Shown here: positions 19,520 through 31,258 of the stretch, piece by piece | Numbering within the stretch: position 1 is the first letter of the stretch | How the letters are laid out: each line of letters starts with the position of its first letter | Origin: Symbiodinium natans | Lineage: Eukaryota > Sar > Dinophyceae > Suessiales > Symbiodiniaceae | Reading direction: 5' to 3' | Length of the DNA: 64,000 nucleotides | Assembly (NCBI GenBank): GCA_905221605.1 | Contig: CAJNDS010002280.1 | Span: 212,001 to 276,000 of the forward strand | Program-made: the position numbers and the translations under genes | Notes under the pieces: model-generated | What the model saw: only the letters and a program-made list of their open reading frames with translations | Databases searched by the model: none | What the model was told of the DNA's origin: nothing

Positions 19520-21236
19520 GGCATTGCCTACCACCGTCCTGACAAGGCTTTAGCAGATGCGTTCTTAGCACCTGGGTGTTTTAAGGGTTTGGGGCCCTTC
19601 AGGGTGTTTCGGGAGGCTTGCGGAGATGATGTCCTTGGGCTATCGGTGTGTTGAGCTTGTAGGGTAAGTACGTACTTGGACTGCAAGCTGTCTGAATGCG
19701 GGCGGAGAGAAACACCGCAGGGTTGGCAACATAGATAGAGGTTTTCATAATCTCAGACTGCTACATCTTTACCACGTACCTTACATAAGCCTTGATTACA
19801 CATGTACCGAGTCGTCAGGCGGCCATTCTTGATACCAGCAGTAGTCATGAGGGCTTAGATAGCGCATGGGAATTGGTTTTCTGGTGGAAGTCACAGGCGG
19901 TCTCTCTACTAACTCACATTTCTGTCTCTTCATCACCTAAGACCTTAGACAACGTGCTTCGGGTCCCGAGCTGAGGCTCTAACAATCAAGGTAACTCAGA
20001 TTGTTGGTTCAACTTCTGGACGCAAGCAGAGTCCGAGAAGGAGCCCCACAAGTCGGACACCCCTGGCCCCTAGCCTTACTACTTGGACACAGCTCGACAG
20101 TCCTTTATGCATGTCGTCTGCGAAGCTTCTTCGCCGGCGGCAGCAGGTCCAAATATTCAAGTTGAAACATCGAAAATCTAAAGCTTGAAGTTTGACCACC
20201 TCTGGTTTGAGGGCCTGGGGTGTTGAGGGTCTGGACTGCGTGTGATAATATGGCGAGCCAAGATTTCGTCCAGTGTGTATCATAGCAACTACGCGATTCG
20301 TGGTCAAGGCACAAGTCTTCTATAGGGCCAAGCGGCACTGTACCTGTGAGCAAGACAAGATGCAAGCTGACAAGTCTGACTTCTTAAAACTTCATAAACC
20401 TAAAGCCGAAAAGCATCAAACCTTCTCATTCCGCACTAGCCCCTCATGTCTAAACTCAGATGTCGGGTTAGGGGTCTATTGCTGAACGCAGGCACCCCCT
20501 TCCTCTGCAAGGGTAAGTTCACAGCTTCACCAACTTATTAAATGCTGCATTTCAAGGACTCCGTCGTTTACAAACAAACTCGAAACCCTCCAGTTTCTAG
20601 GCTGAGCACACTCGGATGTCGAACTCGACATCGAGCGAGGGGTTCTGAAGTCCTGAAGCCTGTAACCCACAGACGATAGAACCCAGAACCTGACACCTGA
20701 GAGACGTCAGGCCCAGGCTCCAAACCCTTCCCTTAGCTTCAACACTTTCCCCTAAACCCGAAACCCTCAGCCGTAAACGCTTACCATAAGCATACAGAGA
20801 TGTGCTTTCATTTCTCGAAGAAGGAATCTACGCAGCCCCCACGTCTTTAGGGCTGCACTGGGTTGAAGTTGATAAAAGTACTTTGGCTCTTCTGGGTATT
20901 TATATGGGTTGTGGGCTGCCGCCCAAAGATTAACAAAACTCCAAAACCCTAGACCTCCACCCCAGTGAGCCCTACACTGGTATCCAGAACCGCAAGGTTT
21001 AAGGGCGGTGGGTTACCGAATCAATGTAGTGGCCAAGAACCCTTGGACCGAACAGCCTCTAATCTGACATATTCGTGGGCCGTAAGACTGTAGAACACCA
21101 GCTTTGCGTTTAACTGCCAAGCCCTCAACCCCAAAAGCCAACAAGTCCAGTGGGTTCGTCTCTTGCCGAGGCAGGCACTGCTGCTTGTGGCCTGATCGGC
21201 TCCCGCACACCGAGCAGAAGGCATGGTGACCTGAGG
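19520..21236. other. no gene recognised
   Basis: Frames under 105 codons on both strands, none with a domain. No tandem repeat longer than two or three telomere-like words. Confidence 0.4.
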
Positions 21237-21244
21237 CTGCAAAC
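21237..21244. repeat. left target-site duplication (8 bp)
   Basis: CTGCAAAC here is repeated exactly at 21345-21352, immediately outside the two ends of the inverted-repeat element. Confidence 0.85.
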
Positions 21245-21344
21245 TTGGGATGTTCCCCCTGATACTAACAATCCTTAGAAGGGATTCTAGCACCCCTATG
21301 AGAATCCCTATGAAGGACTCTTAGGATAAGGGGGAACATCCCAA
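21245..21344. mobile_element. 100-bp foldback MITE with 16-bp perfect TIRs
   Basis: The left end TTGGGATGTTCCCCCT (21245-21260) is the exact reverse complement of the right end AGGGGGAACATCCCAA (21329-21344). The two halves continue to pair imperfectly to the centre (AGGGATTCTAG against GAATCCCT). The element is flanked by a perfect 8-bp direct duplication, CTGCAAAC. It has no coding capacity. In established classification, 8-bp duplications with short TIRs fit hAT-type transposition best, but the TIR sequence is not one I recognise. A second copy with its own duplication lies at 28594-28668. Confidence 0.88.
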
Positions 21345-21352
21345 CTGCAAAC
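21345..21352. repeat. right target-site duplication (8 bp)
   Basis: CTGCAAAC, identical to 21237-21244. Confidence 0.85.
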
Positions 21353-24300
21353 CGTGTAACCAACGCTGAGGGTGCTTAAGGGCGTCAGGGTTGTCGAGCT
21401 CTAGCTGTAGTGAGGTGAAGGGCAGGGTAGCGTGTGCTCATCCAATTGGGCTTGGGGGCTAAGTGCCTGACTGGGGGCAAACCCCAAAGCCCGCGCTGGA
21501 TGCCTCTGGATATCTTGGGCTCGCCTACCGTCATAAGCCCTAGGACGCGTTCTATCTGTGGGGTCGGGGAACCACCCGAATTTGGACAATAGAGAAAAGA
21601 AAGCTTCATCCACATAAGGATCTCTCTGTACACTCTTCTAGCCCTTGTACACTCTTCCCGAAACCCTGATGCCTCTACACTCCCACAGTCTCAGGCTCCT
21701 AGAGTCCCGAAGCCCTGCACAAACACCCTGAAGGGCGAGGCATGGGCCTTGTCGACCACAGTTTGGCCTAGGGGAAATCGGGAGGCAGAGATTTTTGGAG
21801 TTCAGGGAGGGTGGTGGCGGGGGGCGGAGGGAGGGGGGGTCTATTGGGTGATTCTAGGTGGTTTTGGGTCATTCTAGGGTCTGGCCGCCTTGGGATGCTT
21901 GGGGTTGAGCATTGGGGTTCCGAGGTTTGTGAGGGGTTTATGAGGGGTTGGGGCTTGGCAGTATTGGGGCTTCGGGGTTTTTGGTGTCCGGGGCTCTTTG
22001 GGATTCATATAAGTTGTGCGTGCGGAAGTTTAAGGTTGCTGGGTCCATGTCTCATCTTGCCGGCGTTTGGCTTCTTAGGATCTCTAAGGCTTGGGCGCTT
22101 GGGATTGGGGGCTCCTCAGCCCTACACTCATGTCCGTGTTCTGCCCCAAGATCGAAGCTCGGACAGTGGGTCTGCCTTGGGATTCCCCATGCTGTCCCTT
22201 AGGGGGATTCACAGCAGCTCCCGTTTGACCTCCGCTGTTTCTGACACGCAGAACTGACCATTAAAGGGTTTGTAGGGTTGAGGACTCACCAGACTGCAGC
22301 CGCCACTTCTAGCCCGTTGCTTCGTCTGACTGGGTCACCGCGCGAGGCAGAGCGAGCATAGCACCTGGGACAATTAAAACAGAAGCTTGGGGTTTAGTTT
22401 CGAAGAGTTTGAGCAAAACCCTGAACCCCTTCAACGACAGCTGGGAGCTCACAGCCCCACCTCTCTCTCTCCAAGCCTAACGCCTTAAAATCTCTCCTTG
22501 GACACTTTTAAAGGGTCCACCTGCACTTCAGCGCCTGAACTTTGGAATTCCATCGCCTTCACTGAAGTTCGAACTGTGAGTTTAGGGTCTAGTGCTGTAC
22601 GCTTCAAGGCATCACCATGGTTGTAACCAGAGCTGGGTTCCGGATTGAGGGTGTACATGCCTGTATCATGTCTTTCTCTAGCTTATGCTAGCTCATCGAG
22701 CTCGACATCTTGCCAGAATCGGACTTACTCAAGGATAAGCTGCGCCGAGCTCAGGAGACTAAAGACCTCAAATGCGCCGAACACCCAACCTTCCGCGAGA
22801 GATGAAGGCCCTCCACCTAGAAAAGGCCGCTTCGGAATGTCTACGCCAATGCTTGTGCAACCTGAGCAATGGACACGTCTGCGCGTTGCGCACGCAACCC
22901 GCCCATGGCAAAGGTCGCTCTGGCATTCCTTGAGGTTGAAGCTTATCTGTCTTTGACCTTAGACACTTTGTGAGGGTATGGAATCCAGAAGTAGGTCACG
23001 AGTCAGAGCCCCGCACCACTTCCACTTCTCAGAGCAAAACCCTAAACTTGCCCTAGACTTGCCCCAAAAAGGTTGGATCTCCAATCAAAATTCTGGAGCG
23101 TCTCAGGCGAGTGGAAGCGGGATGGGGGAAGTGAAGCATCGCGAGCTGGGTCAGGTCGTCGCATGCAAGATTGTGAGCGATTTTGCCGGCAGCCTGCACA
23201 GCCAAGGGCTGCGATGAAATGCTAATGACTGGCTAAATCCTAAACCCTAAACCCTAAACCCTAAACCCGAAACGAATGGACTGGCTAACAGCTAACACAT
23301 CTTGACCATGGGGTCCGGAAGCTTCTGTCTTATTGGGAGCTCCCCATTTGTTCAATATCCCCTTCCTTGCGAACCGAGCTTACAGCCACACGTCCTCAAG
23401 CCTTAAGCTATGCTGAGGTCGGTAGGATTAAGATGCTCAACCCCTCCTACAGCAACTTAGGTAGAACGTGCAACACAATGCTTTGAGCTAGGGTGCGTTT
23501 CGAGCCGTCAGCCGGAAGTGACAAGTCAAGCAGACAGGGCAAGCACGCTTCAGCAGCCGGATTGGGCGAGTGGCAAAAATGCAGGCAAGGACCTCGATTC
23601 GTTCAGGACGGTTCGCAAACTATGCTGAGTTGTCTGAAGCATGCACTTATCTGTAACGCTTCCTACCCTGGGCCCTGCAACTTTACACCCTCAAGCCAGC
23701 AAGTGCACTGCGATGAAGTAGTGCTCATGTGCGACATGTGGGATATTGCGGTAGTAGCCGAGTCATGATAAAGGGTGCCGACAGCATGGCTTAAAGATCC
23801 AAGTGCAAGGGAAGGAAGCAAGATCGGACCAACTGCACCCTCATACCCAGTGCCAGAGCCAAGGTAGAGACAAACAACAGGTACGTCGCATGGTGAGAGG
23901 AGAGTGGGGAAGAGGTCACAAACATAAAGCTTCAGGAGAAAGGAACAGACTCCTACTGTTCGGGGGGACGCAGACTGCCCTCAGCGAGGGGAAGGACCCT
24001 GTTCCAGGATCCTAGGTGGTTTCCTGCTTGTGACCAGAAACCCTTCAGCAAGCGCGTTCCCCGAGTCTAGTCTACTGTGGCAGTCCTAACAGGCCCACAA
24101 CCCAGGGAATGTAATTCAGGGAAAATAGTCCGTAAAGCAAGCTGATGCGCCCCATGTCCTATGTCCACGGAACTCTTTTGCGAATGGTGCCATGCACCGC
24201 GAGCCGAGGCTGTGTCCTGCAGCTTCGCTGCAAGACTCCTGATGTCTTTGCCACAGGTTGCCAGGTAGTTTGTAGTTTCTGTAGCCCCCAAGCCCTCAAC

Positions 24301-24873
24301 CCCATCCGCAACCCCGAGACATCGCGTCCTACGTGCCTTGGGGCTGCAGAAACCACACTACAATTGGTATTGGCTCTTGGAGGGTGGGCTCTTGCTCAAA
24401 CAGCAAGACAAACAGGGCAGAGCGGCCCCTCTGTGTTGACACAAAAGTAGTTGTATTTGTAAGGTGGTCAAGTAAAACCTGCAGGAAATCCGTATACCCA
24501 AACCCAATAGGACCCATGTTGGCAGTACTTGTAGTGCTTGGGGTTGAACTCATTGCGAAATTTGGCGATCTGCTGCAAAAGCCGACCTTTCGTGCACAGC
24601 TCGCGGCGAACGTGCGTAATGGCGAGACAGCTACTTTCCTCTTGCAGTGTAGCGAAAGCACCCAAAGACTGAACTGCAAAGCCAAAGGCACTCACACTCA
24701 AAGACCGTAGAAAAGTAAGCCTAATTAGTGAGCTTCAAAGAAAAAGCCGTAACCTTTCCCACAGTCGCCCCAACACAGGAAAGGCAAACATAAACCACCG
24801 ACCCTCAAATGGCCCTCTCAAGCCAACCTGCACCCGCAAGGCGCGGCCCTGTGGCCACTATGAAGCCACATGT
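21353..24873. other. no gene recognised; one small CCCTAAA cluster
   Basis: 3.5 kb without a convincing gene. The longest frames are 21811-22257 (plus, 148 codons, Gly/Leu-rich, low complexity) and 24329-24710 (both strands open, about 120 codons). Four CCCTAAA copies sit at 23238-23268. No RNA gene or TIR element was recognised. Confidence 0.4.
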
Positions 24874-24964
24874 CCCTAAACCCTAAACCCTAAGCCCGAA
24901 GCCCTAAACCCCTAAACCCCTAAACCCTAAACCCTAAACCAGAAACCCTAAACCCTAAACCCTA
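24874..24964 (-). repeat. interstitial CCCTAAA array
   Basis: About twelve units with 8-base CCCCTAAA and CCCGAAG variants. Confidence 0.92.
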
Positions 24965-25071
24965 GCAACCGGCCAGTGCGCAGCTTGGCCCGTTTCTTGC
25001 CCAAAACACAAACACAACCCACGGCCCCCAAACTTCCTGACACCTCTCGAAACCCCTAAACACCACTACCA

Positions 25072-25238
25072 TATATAGGGCCTGAATAGCTAGAATAGGG
25101 AGTTGGGGGGGGGTTATTATCGTATAATTTATAGAGGGACCATAAGGGAATATTCTTCGTTGAATCGCTAGAATAGGGAGTTGGGGGGGGTTATTATCGT
25201 ATAATTCATAAAGGGACCATAAGGGAATATTCTTCGTT
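25072..25238 (+). repeat. tandem pair of ATATAGGG-family short element
   Basis: Two nearly identical units of about 77-78 bases (25084-25161 and 25162-25238) share GCTAGAATAGGGAGTTGG, then a G run, TTATTATCGTATAATT, AGGGACCATAAGGG and AATATTCTTCGTT. ATATATAGGGCCTGAATAG precedes the first unit and matches the terminus of the complete copy at 50420-50527. A reversed copy is at 42267-42377. The right terminus (CCCCTATAT) is absent here, so this is a truncated and duplicated copy. Confidence 0.75.
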
Positions 25239-26007
25239 CAGTGTCGCCGCGATCTGCAAGACTTTGTGCTGAGCTGAGGATGCCGTGCCCTCGAAACGTG
25301 CAACTCACCAGAATCCCTGCACGCTCACAACCCCGACATCCCCAACACCCCAACACTCTGTGGGAGGGGGGGGAGGAGGACCTAGATTTCCTAAACCCTC
25401 AACCCTGAATCCTAAACCCTCTTCTGAAGAGCTTGGGAAACTTTGGGGCGCAGGCGGCGTAGGGTTTCGGTTCTGGGCCCTTGAGGCTTTCAGCACTACA
25501 GCGGGACCCAGGATTCTCAGCTCAGGCGGAAAAGGTGGCGGAGTTGTTGATGCTATCACGCAGGCTGCACAGCTCTTCCGTAACTTCGACCACTGCGGCA
25601 CCGATGGCTTTGATCGCTTGCCTGCTGCAGGCAGTTTTAGCCACGACCTTACTCGGAAGTTCTCCGAACAAGACATTTAGCATCGTACAGACCAAACTTC
25701 TCTTCCTAGCCAAGGCAATCACCCGCCGCAGGCCTAAAGCTGATCCCTGCTGTACGTTAACATCACACGCCAAAACAACATGTGAAGTGAGGTAGCATCC
25801 GACTCCAGTACCTTCTCAGGCAGCAAGTTTAAGTCAATGCTGCCCGGCCCTTAAGCTACTTGTCCCTGCCCTACCTTTTGTCTATGTAGGGTCTGCCCCT
25901 ACATGGTCAAGCCCAAACAACGGAAATACATAAATCATCAGAATATCCATGAGCTGATGCCTTGATACCTGGTTAACGTTAGCTGTGCTCAAACTGATAA
26001 GCCCTAG
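25239..26007. other. no gene recognised; both strands open near 25.3-25.8 kb
   Basis: Overlapping frames on both strands, including minus 25522-25773 with a regular helical-looking stretch (IKAIGAAVVEVTEELCSLRD). No family is recognised, so no gene is called. Confidence 0.35.
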
Positions 26008-26024
26008 CCCCCCCCCCCCCCCCC
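26008..26024. repeat. poly-C tract
   Basis: Uninterrupted C run of about 17 bases. Confidence 0.85.
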
Positions 26025-27117
26025 AAATTCTGCGCCGCCTTCGAGTAAAGAATCCTTCGGTTTCGAGCAGTGCAGGGTCTTGAGGAGATTTGAGGGCGGT
26101 TGTCTTCTTGTGGCTCGTGGCACCGAAGTCGAGACGACGCTGAGAACCAACCCCACATCCCAAACCGCAAACTGCCTGAGCCCATTTGTACAAACCCTTG
26201 AACTTAAAACCCCAAACACCAAGATGGGTCCTAGACGCCGAACCCCCAAACACTGCAAAGCCTAACCCCGAAAGGTCCCAGACCCTGGTCTGCTGGCACC
26301 TTGTGATTTTGTTCTCGAAGCTCATTTTTGCGATTTGTAAACCTCAAGTTAAGGATTTGGGATGGTTCAGGGCTTAGTTGTTAGTAGGGGTTAGGGCGGG
26401 TTTAGGGTTTAGGGTAGAGCTTCCAGCCCAGTCGGATTTCCGAGGCATTTGGGATCAAGGTCGGGGGAGGTTAAGTCTTAGGCACTTCGGGCTTTGGGTT
26501 GCTAACAGTCAGCTAGTTTCCCCCAAAGTTTCTAGCCTGCTATCGGGCGCTTCATTTCTTCGGAGGCAAAGCTACTTGCCGCTTTCGAGTCGGTTCGATT
26601 TCTGAACATCGAGGCTTGGTGAGCCCGGTGTTGGCCTCCAAACAGACCTACAAGGATGTTCAATGTTTCCAGTCCGTGTTCAACTCTGACTGTCTCAGTA
26701 TGAACCAAAATTGTGCTTAAAAGCCGCCTCCGAAAACTTGGCAAGCAGCCGAGCAAAAGTCCGGAGCTCAACCCATCAACTTCAGCCCAAGCCTGAGGCC
26801 TAAGCGTGGACGAGCAAGAAAATAAGGGTGCTTAAGAGCCCCTAAGGCCGGAAACCCGCAATGTGCAGCTACACATGAGGTCGCGTGGGCACTCCCGCTC
26901 AGGCATTTAGACCTCGTCCACGCGAAAGCGATGCAAGCCATGCACCGCGAATGCTCTCTTCAACATTTATGGGGAAGCTAAGGTTTGAGGCTCAGGAACC
27001 TCACTCCCAGACCCCACAAAAACCTTGACAAGATCTAGAGCCCGACATCTCGTAGCCGCCTCAAATCCCCGGTTCCCCGCAGCAATCCCGCTCTGCTGCA
27101 GACTCCTAATTATTGCA
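26025..27117. other. no gene recognised
   Basis: Short frames only, with two TTTAGGG words at about 26400-26414. Confidence 0.4.
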
Positions 27118-27178
27118 AACCCTAAACCCTAAACCCTAAGCCCTAAACCCTAAACCCTACCCCTAAACCCTAAACCCT
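27118..27178 (-). repeat. short CCCTAAA array
   Basis: About eight units including CCCTAAG and CCCCTAA variants. Confidence 0.9.
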
Positions 27179-28585
27179 CAACTCTAACCACAAGCCCAAA
27201 GCCAGGGCACTCTTCGCGGGCCCGTGAAGCTGTAGGCAGCCCTGTCGTTTGAGTATGGCACTGTCAGCTGAGCCTGAACCCACAACCCTACATGAGTCCT
27301 ACACCCTTACCTCCAAAACTCAACCGCAAGTATTAGAGTCTTGTAAACCTTACTTTCTTACACCTAGTGGGTCTGAGCCTCCAAGTAGATTCGTAGGTGA
27401 CTGCTGTCAAAACATGGATATCGAATGTCGAATCGAGGAAGACAAGGTCTATGAGTTTACGGTTCAGAGCAGATGAAGGGGTTCAGGGTGCACGGGTTAG
27501 TGTCGGAAGAGCTGGAGTAGTGGTTGCCGCAATGCCCAGCTAGCATCCAAGGTCATGATGTGGCGGAAGTTGAAAGGAAGTGGGAAGGTGGACCACTCAT
27601 GCGGCTAATTCGTCAGTTCAACGCCGCTGCCAGCACAAGCCCCGTAACAAGAAGGATCTGGAACACAGGCGCGACGTGATCTCCAAGAGTGGGTATTGGC
27701 ACAGAGGGAGAATCAGAAGCGCAAACTCTGCAATGCAGCCTGAGACCCCTAAGATGCCCTAAGCAAACCTCCAAAACCAGCAACCCTTTCAGAACCATAA
27801 GCCCAAGCACAAAATCCCAAGACTCAAGTTCACCTCTTCACGGTGAAGTTCCGACCGGGCACGAAGCCCCCCAAACCATTCGCCTGAACCTTCTAAAGAC
27901 GTCCTCGGTCCTCCCCATGACCCGAACAGCCAAAAGCTCACAGCGAGACCTGGACAAACTCATCCAAATCGATGAGGCCGCTCCTGGGGTTTAGGGCTCT
28001 GACGTGGTATGACGACTGATCGATGGCTGGTAAGGAGAGACAAACCCCTGTAGTCGACCAATATCAGCTGAAGATGGCCCGGAACACCCCAAGAAATATC
28101 TAGCATTGAGAATGCTGCGAGAGATGGTGGTAAGCAACCTGACTCCGCACCCCACACTGCGTTAAGCACTGATGCCGCAATTCAAGGCGCAAGAGAACGG
28201 GAACTATCTGTGCAGAGGATTGTGGCGTTGTTTGCTGGATTTTATGGTGCAGAACCCGGCTCGAAAGGCGTGGCAAGGAAGGCAGAGGCTCCTGTCGGAG
28301 TCCATCACCGTGAATAAGATGCCAATGTCTTCCGTGGAGATTCCCATCGATTCCTGCCAGGGCTCGCCGCGCAATGGATGCGAGGCCCCGTGGGGTCGTA
28401 AATTTTGCTAAATTGAAGTGCTGTTTAGTTGCCTCGGACATGGTCCAGGCTTTGGAGTGCCATAACTTAGTTGGTTGTGCCCGATGGCTCTCCTGCAGCT
28501 GAAGATTTGCCGAGGAATGCTTTGCAAGCCGCTGAAGAGGCAGCTGGCCCCTTCAAGTAGAACAAACAAACCCTTGAATGCACAG
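27179..28585. other. no gene recognised
   Basis: Frames of 60-113 codons on both strands (27249-27476, 27689-27994, 28100-28441) without recognisable domains. Confidence 0.4.
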
Positions 28586-28593
28586 GGTATGTA

Positions 28594-28668
28594 TTGGGAT
28601 GTTCACCCTTTTTCGTAGGGATTATAGTGGGGGGTACTAGAATCCCGATGAAGGGCTGTTAGTCCCAA
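28594..28668. mobile_element. second copy of the TTGGGATGTTC foldback MITE
   Basis: Begins TTGGGATGTTCACCCT and ends GTTAGTCCCAA. It aligns to the reverse complement of 21245-21344 through TAGGGATT and GGTACTAGAATCCC, with internal deletions (75 against 100 bases). It is flanked by GGTATGTA (28586-28593) and GGTATGTC (28669-28676), an 8-bp duplication with one mismatch. An independent insertion with the same end sequence and the same duplication length confirms the element's boundaries. Confidence 0.82.
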
Positions 28669-28676
28669 GGTATGTC

Positions 28677-29083
28677 GTTTAAGCCTAGGACTTATAAGGC
28701 TTAGCGGATTTGTCTCTCATGAGGGTCAGCATGGTCTTCATACAGCTCGGAAGGCGCAGGCGCCATTCCTACCACCATTGGCTCCTCTACATCTGCGCAC
28801 ACGCGGGCGGACACGCGCATGCGTAAGGCATACGAGCCAAGCATTCATGTCGTTGAGTCGAACCAGTCAGGGCGGTGCAAGTTATATCAAGCCGTGAACT
28901 CAGGTGTAAAGCCACTGCTTTGTTAATAAACCCTGATCAAGAATCAAGAACGGATCAGAAGGTTTCCTATAGGTCCTATAAGCACGACATCCAATCCGAA
29001 GAACCCCTCCATCTCTCTCTTAAACCAAATCTTCTGCTATTTAGGATTCACGGGCTTTGGAGTTTGGTACTCAGAGCCCCAAA
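28677..29083. other. no gene recognised
   Basis: One short plus frame at 28875-29090 runs into telomere-type repeats. No feature was seen. Confidence 0.4.
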
Positions 29084-29176
29084 ACCCTAAACCCTAAACC
29101 GCAAACCCGAAACCCGAAACCCTAAACCCTAAACCCTAACCCCTAAACCCTAAACCCTAACCCTAAGCCCTAAACT
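29084..29176 (-). repeat. interstitial CCCTAAA array
   Basis: About thirteen units with CCCGAAA and CCCTAACC variants. Confidence 0.92.
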
Positions 29177-29296
29177 GCCCTCTAAACATCTCGAAACCCT
29201 GAACTCTACCCTTTAAGCGGGACCAGGAAGTTCGCGAAGCGCGGCAGAAGCATCGCGTTCTGGAACTCCTGGAGGTTGACCTGTGGAGTTTACGAG

Positions 29297-29359
29297 TTTA
29301 GGGTTTAGGGTTTAGGGTTTAGGGTTTAGGGTTTAGGGTTTAGGGTTTAGGGTTTAGGG
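29297..29359 (+). repeat. interstitial TTTAGGG array
   Basis: Nine uninterrupted copies. Together with 29084-29176 it forms an inverted pair about a 120-base spacer, the same arrangement as at 6454-6994. Confidence 0.95.
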
Positions 29360-29562
29360 CCCTGACTCGAGCCCTGACTCGTGAGCCCTGACTCGTGAGC
29401 CCCGAGAAGCTGCCATCTTCCCAGCATGCAGGCATGTAGGGCTCTTGGGGTCGTGAATGTGGGCGTACTGTGGGTTCATAAACCAAGCCCTAAAACCGCC
29501 GCGAGACAACCTTAACATGCTTGCAAACCCGAGCTCTCTGGGCATCGGGGCCGGTGGGAGGA
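29360..29562. other. no gene recognised
   Basis: Contains a short tandem of GCCCTGACTCGTGA (about 29360-29400). Nothing else was seen. Confidence 0.4.
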
Positions 29563-29633
29563 CCCCTTATATCGACCCCCAAATAGCAGGGTCCCCTTAA
29601 AATTAGGACGCCAACAAGGTACCCCCATAGTAT
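29563..29633 (-). repeat. GGTACCCC-family short dispersed repeat
   Basis: On the minus strand it reads GGGGGTACCTTGTTGGCGTC, then AATTTTAAGGGGACCCTGC and ATTTGGGGGTC. Similar sequence occurs at 59862-59912 (same strand) and, more diverged, at 48951-49025 and 38225-38295. No coding capacity. Confidence 0.6.
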
Positions 29634-30533
29634 CGTAAACTCCCATGTTGGGCTCGGGTTGAAGGTTCGGCTTCGAGGCTCTACGAGGGCCGGGCGCGAC
29701 TTGGGGGTTGTGGGAGTTCGGTTTTGATAGGTTTTTTGGTTGCAGGCTGAGGCTGTAAGGCTTTGGCATTCCCTGCTAGGTTCGGCGGCTTGGAGTGATG
29801 TAAGGATAAGGGCTCGTGTTCTTCTTCGATGTGAGGGCACTTGCAGGGCTACAGTACATCGCTTGGCAGGTCCGTCCACTCTGGATTGGGGTCAAAAGGG
29901 GCCCGCACTGCGGTGCCATCTTGGGGATCAGAACCTGAGCCCTGGACCCTACACTGGAAAATTCCACGGAAGCCCCACTTTTCGGCCGGAGAGGTAACTC
30001 TGTGCTCACATCAACTGAGGTTGCTGCCAGGTTGGACTCAACGTCAACGATTTCTTCGAACACGCGACGGAGGTCTGCGACCTCCGAGACAAAACTGGTC
30101 TGTACTTTAGGGTGGCTTATAAGGCTTGGTTGGCTTAGTTGCTCATGGTCAAAAACCTCACGGAGCCCTTCTAAACCTTTGAAAAGCATTCTTTGCATCT
30201 CCGAGCAGGCTGGCCACGAGGCTGGGGCATGATGCTTCAGTAGCTACCTTTCCTGGGTCGCAAGTCCGACAGCCCCAACGAGGCAGCGATTGTTCCTTGA
30301 CCGGAAAAACGAGATTTCAGAGGTCCAGGGCTGATCGCGGAGCAAGGGCGCACGGCGAATAGGGCATGCGGCATACTTCCACGCATTCTCAAGATTCGGA
30401 TTCGTCTTGGCTTTCACAACTGCATCTTCCTTGTCTCAGATATTTCAGACCAGTGTGATGAGCAAGTGCGGTAGAGCCCTGAGTTTCTCAAGCCAGGCAC
30501 TTTCGACATGAGCACCATGTAGCACCGCGTCTG
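29634..30533. other. no gene recognised
   Basis: Opposing frames of 76-140 codons (29740-29997, 29776-30198, 30002-30232) overlap. None has a domain. Confidence 0.4.
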
Positions 30534-30542
30534 AGCAGCAGC

Positions 30543-30611
<69 letters not shown>
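30534..30611. repeat. (CAG)n microsatellite
   Basis: About 26 trinucleotides with one CGG interruption at the left. Minus-strand frames through it read poly-Ala (30414-30953) or poly-Cys (30445-30726). The longer poly-Ala frame of 179 codons has no recognisable domain on either side of the repeat, so I do not call a gene. Confidence 0.95.
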
Positions 30612-31258
30612 TTGTCTGCAGCACCGCCATTGAGCTATTGGCCACTTGCCGGGCCAGGACAAACCGGACCACACCCCATTCTCGCAGCGAAGTGCTCGCA
30701 CCGCATCTTCGGAGTGTGCTGCCCATGTCACGGCAAAAGGGGGTGCAACAACTATTTGTGAATGATTGTTGTAGCCCCTTGAAGCCCTTGCGGGAAGCCT
30801 GCGGATGTTTTTGGGACGAACTGCAGTTTTAGGGATCGGATTTGGTCGGTTAATGTTCGTATTTGACTGTCCCTGAAGATGGCACCTGCGATTATAGAGA
30901 GGCGCCTGCGCATTCTTCTTTTGAAGCTGCTTCATCGTCGCGATTTCCTGCACAAACGTGTGTTTCTCACCCCCGGACCACGAAAATAATTAGTTGCTCT
31001 GAACTGTGCACCCTAGACAGCTGCAACCATCACAACCCATCACACCATCACAAGTCTAACAAGTCTGGTCAGGACGAAACACTTGGCTGTTGGGCCCACG
31101 GGTTTGGGGAACATGGGCTAGGTGAATTTAGGCGATTAAGGCTCTTAAGGTTTTACCAATGTGTTGATTCAGGGTTTAGGGTTTAGGCCCGGTCACAGTG
31201 GGCAAGCTCTCCTTGTCTGCGGATGCTGACTCCATGGCTGTCGAGCAGAACACCCCCG
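30612..31258. other. no gene recognised
   Basis: Short frames only. A brief ACCATCACAACCCATCACAC repeat lies at about 31028-31052. Confidence 0.4.

Noticed and set aside
25522-25773. Minus frame with a regular helical-looking stretch
   Set aside because: No family recognised, the opposite strand is also open, and there is no supporting splice or start context.
30414-30953. 179-codon frame with poly-Ala
   Set aside because: Spans a (CAG)n repeat. The flanking residues show no recognisable domain, and another minus frame is equally open as poly-Cys.
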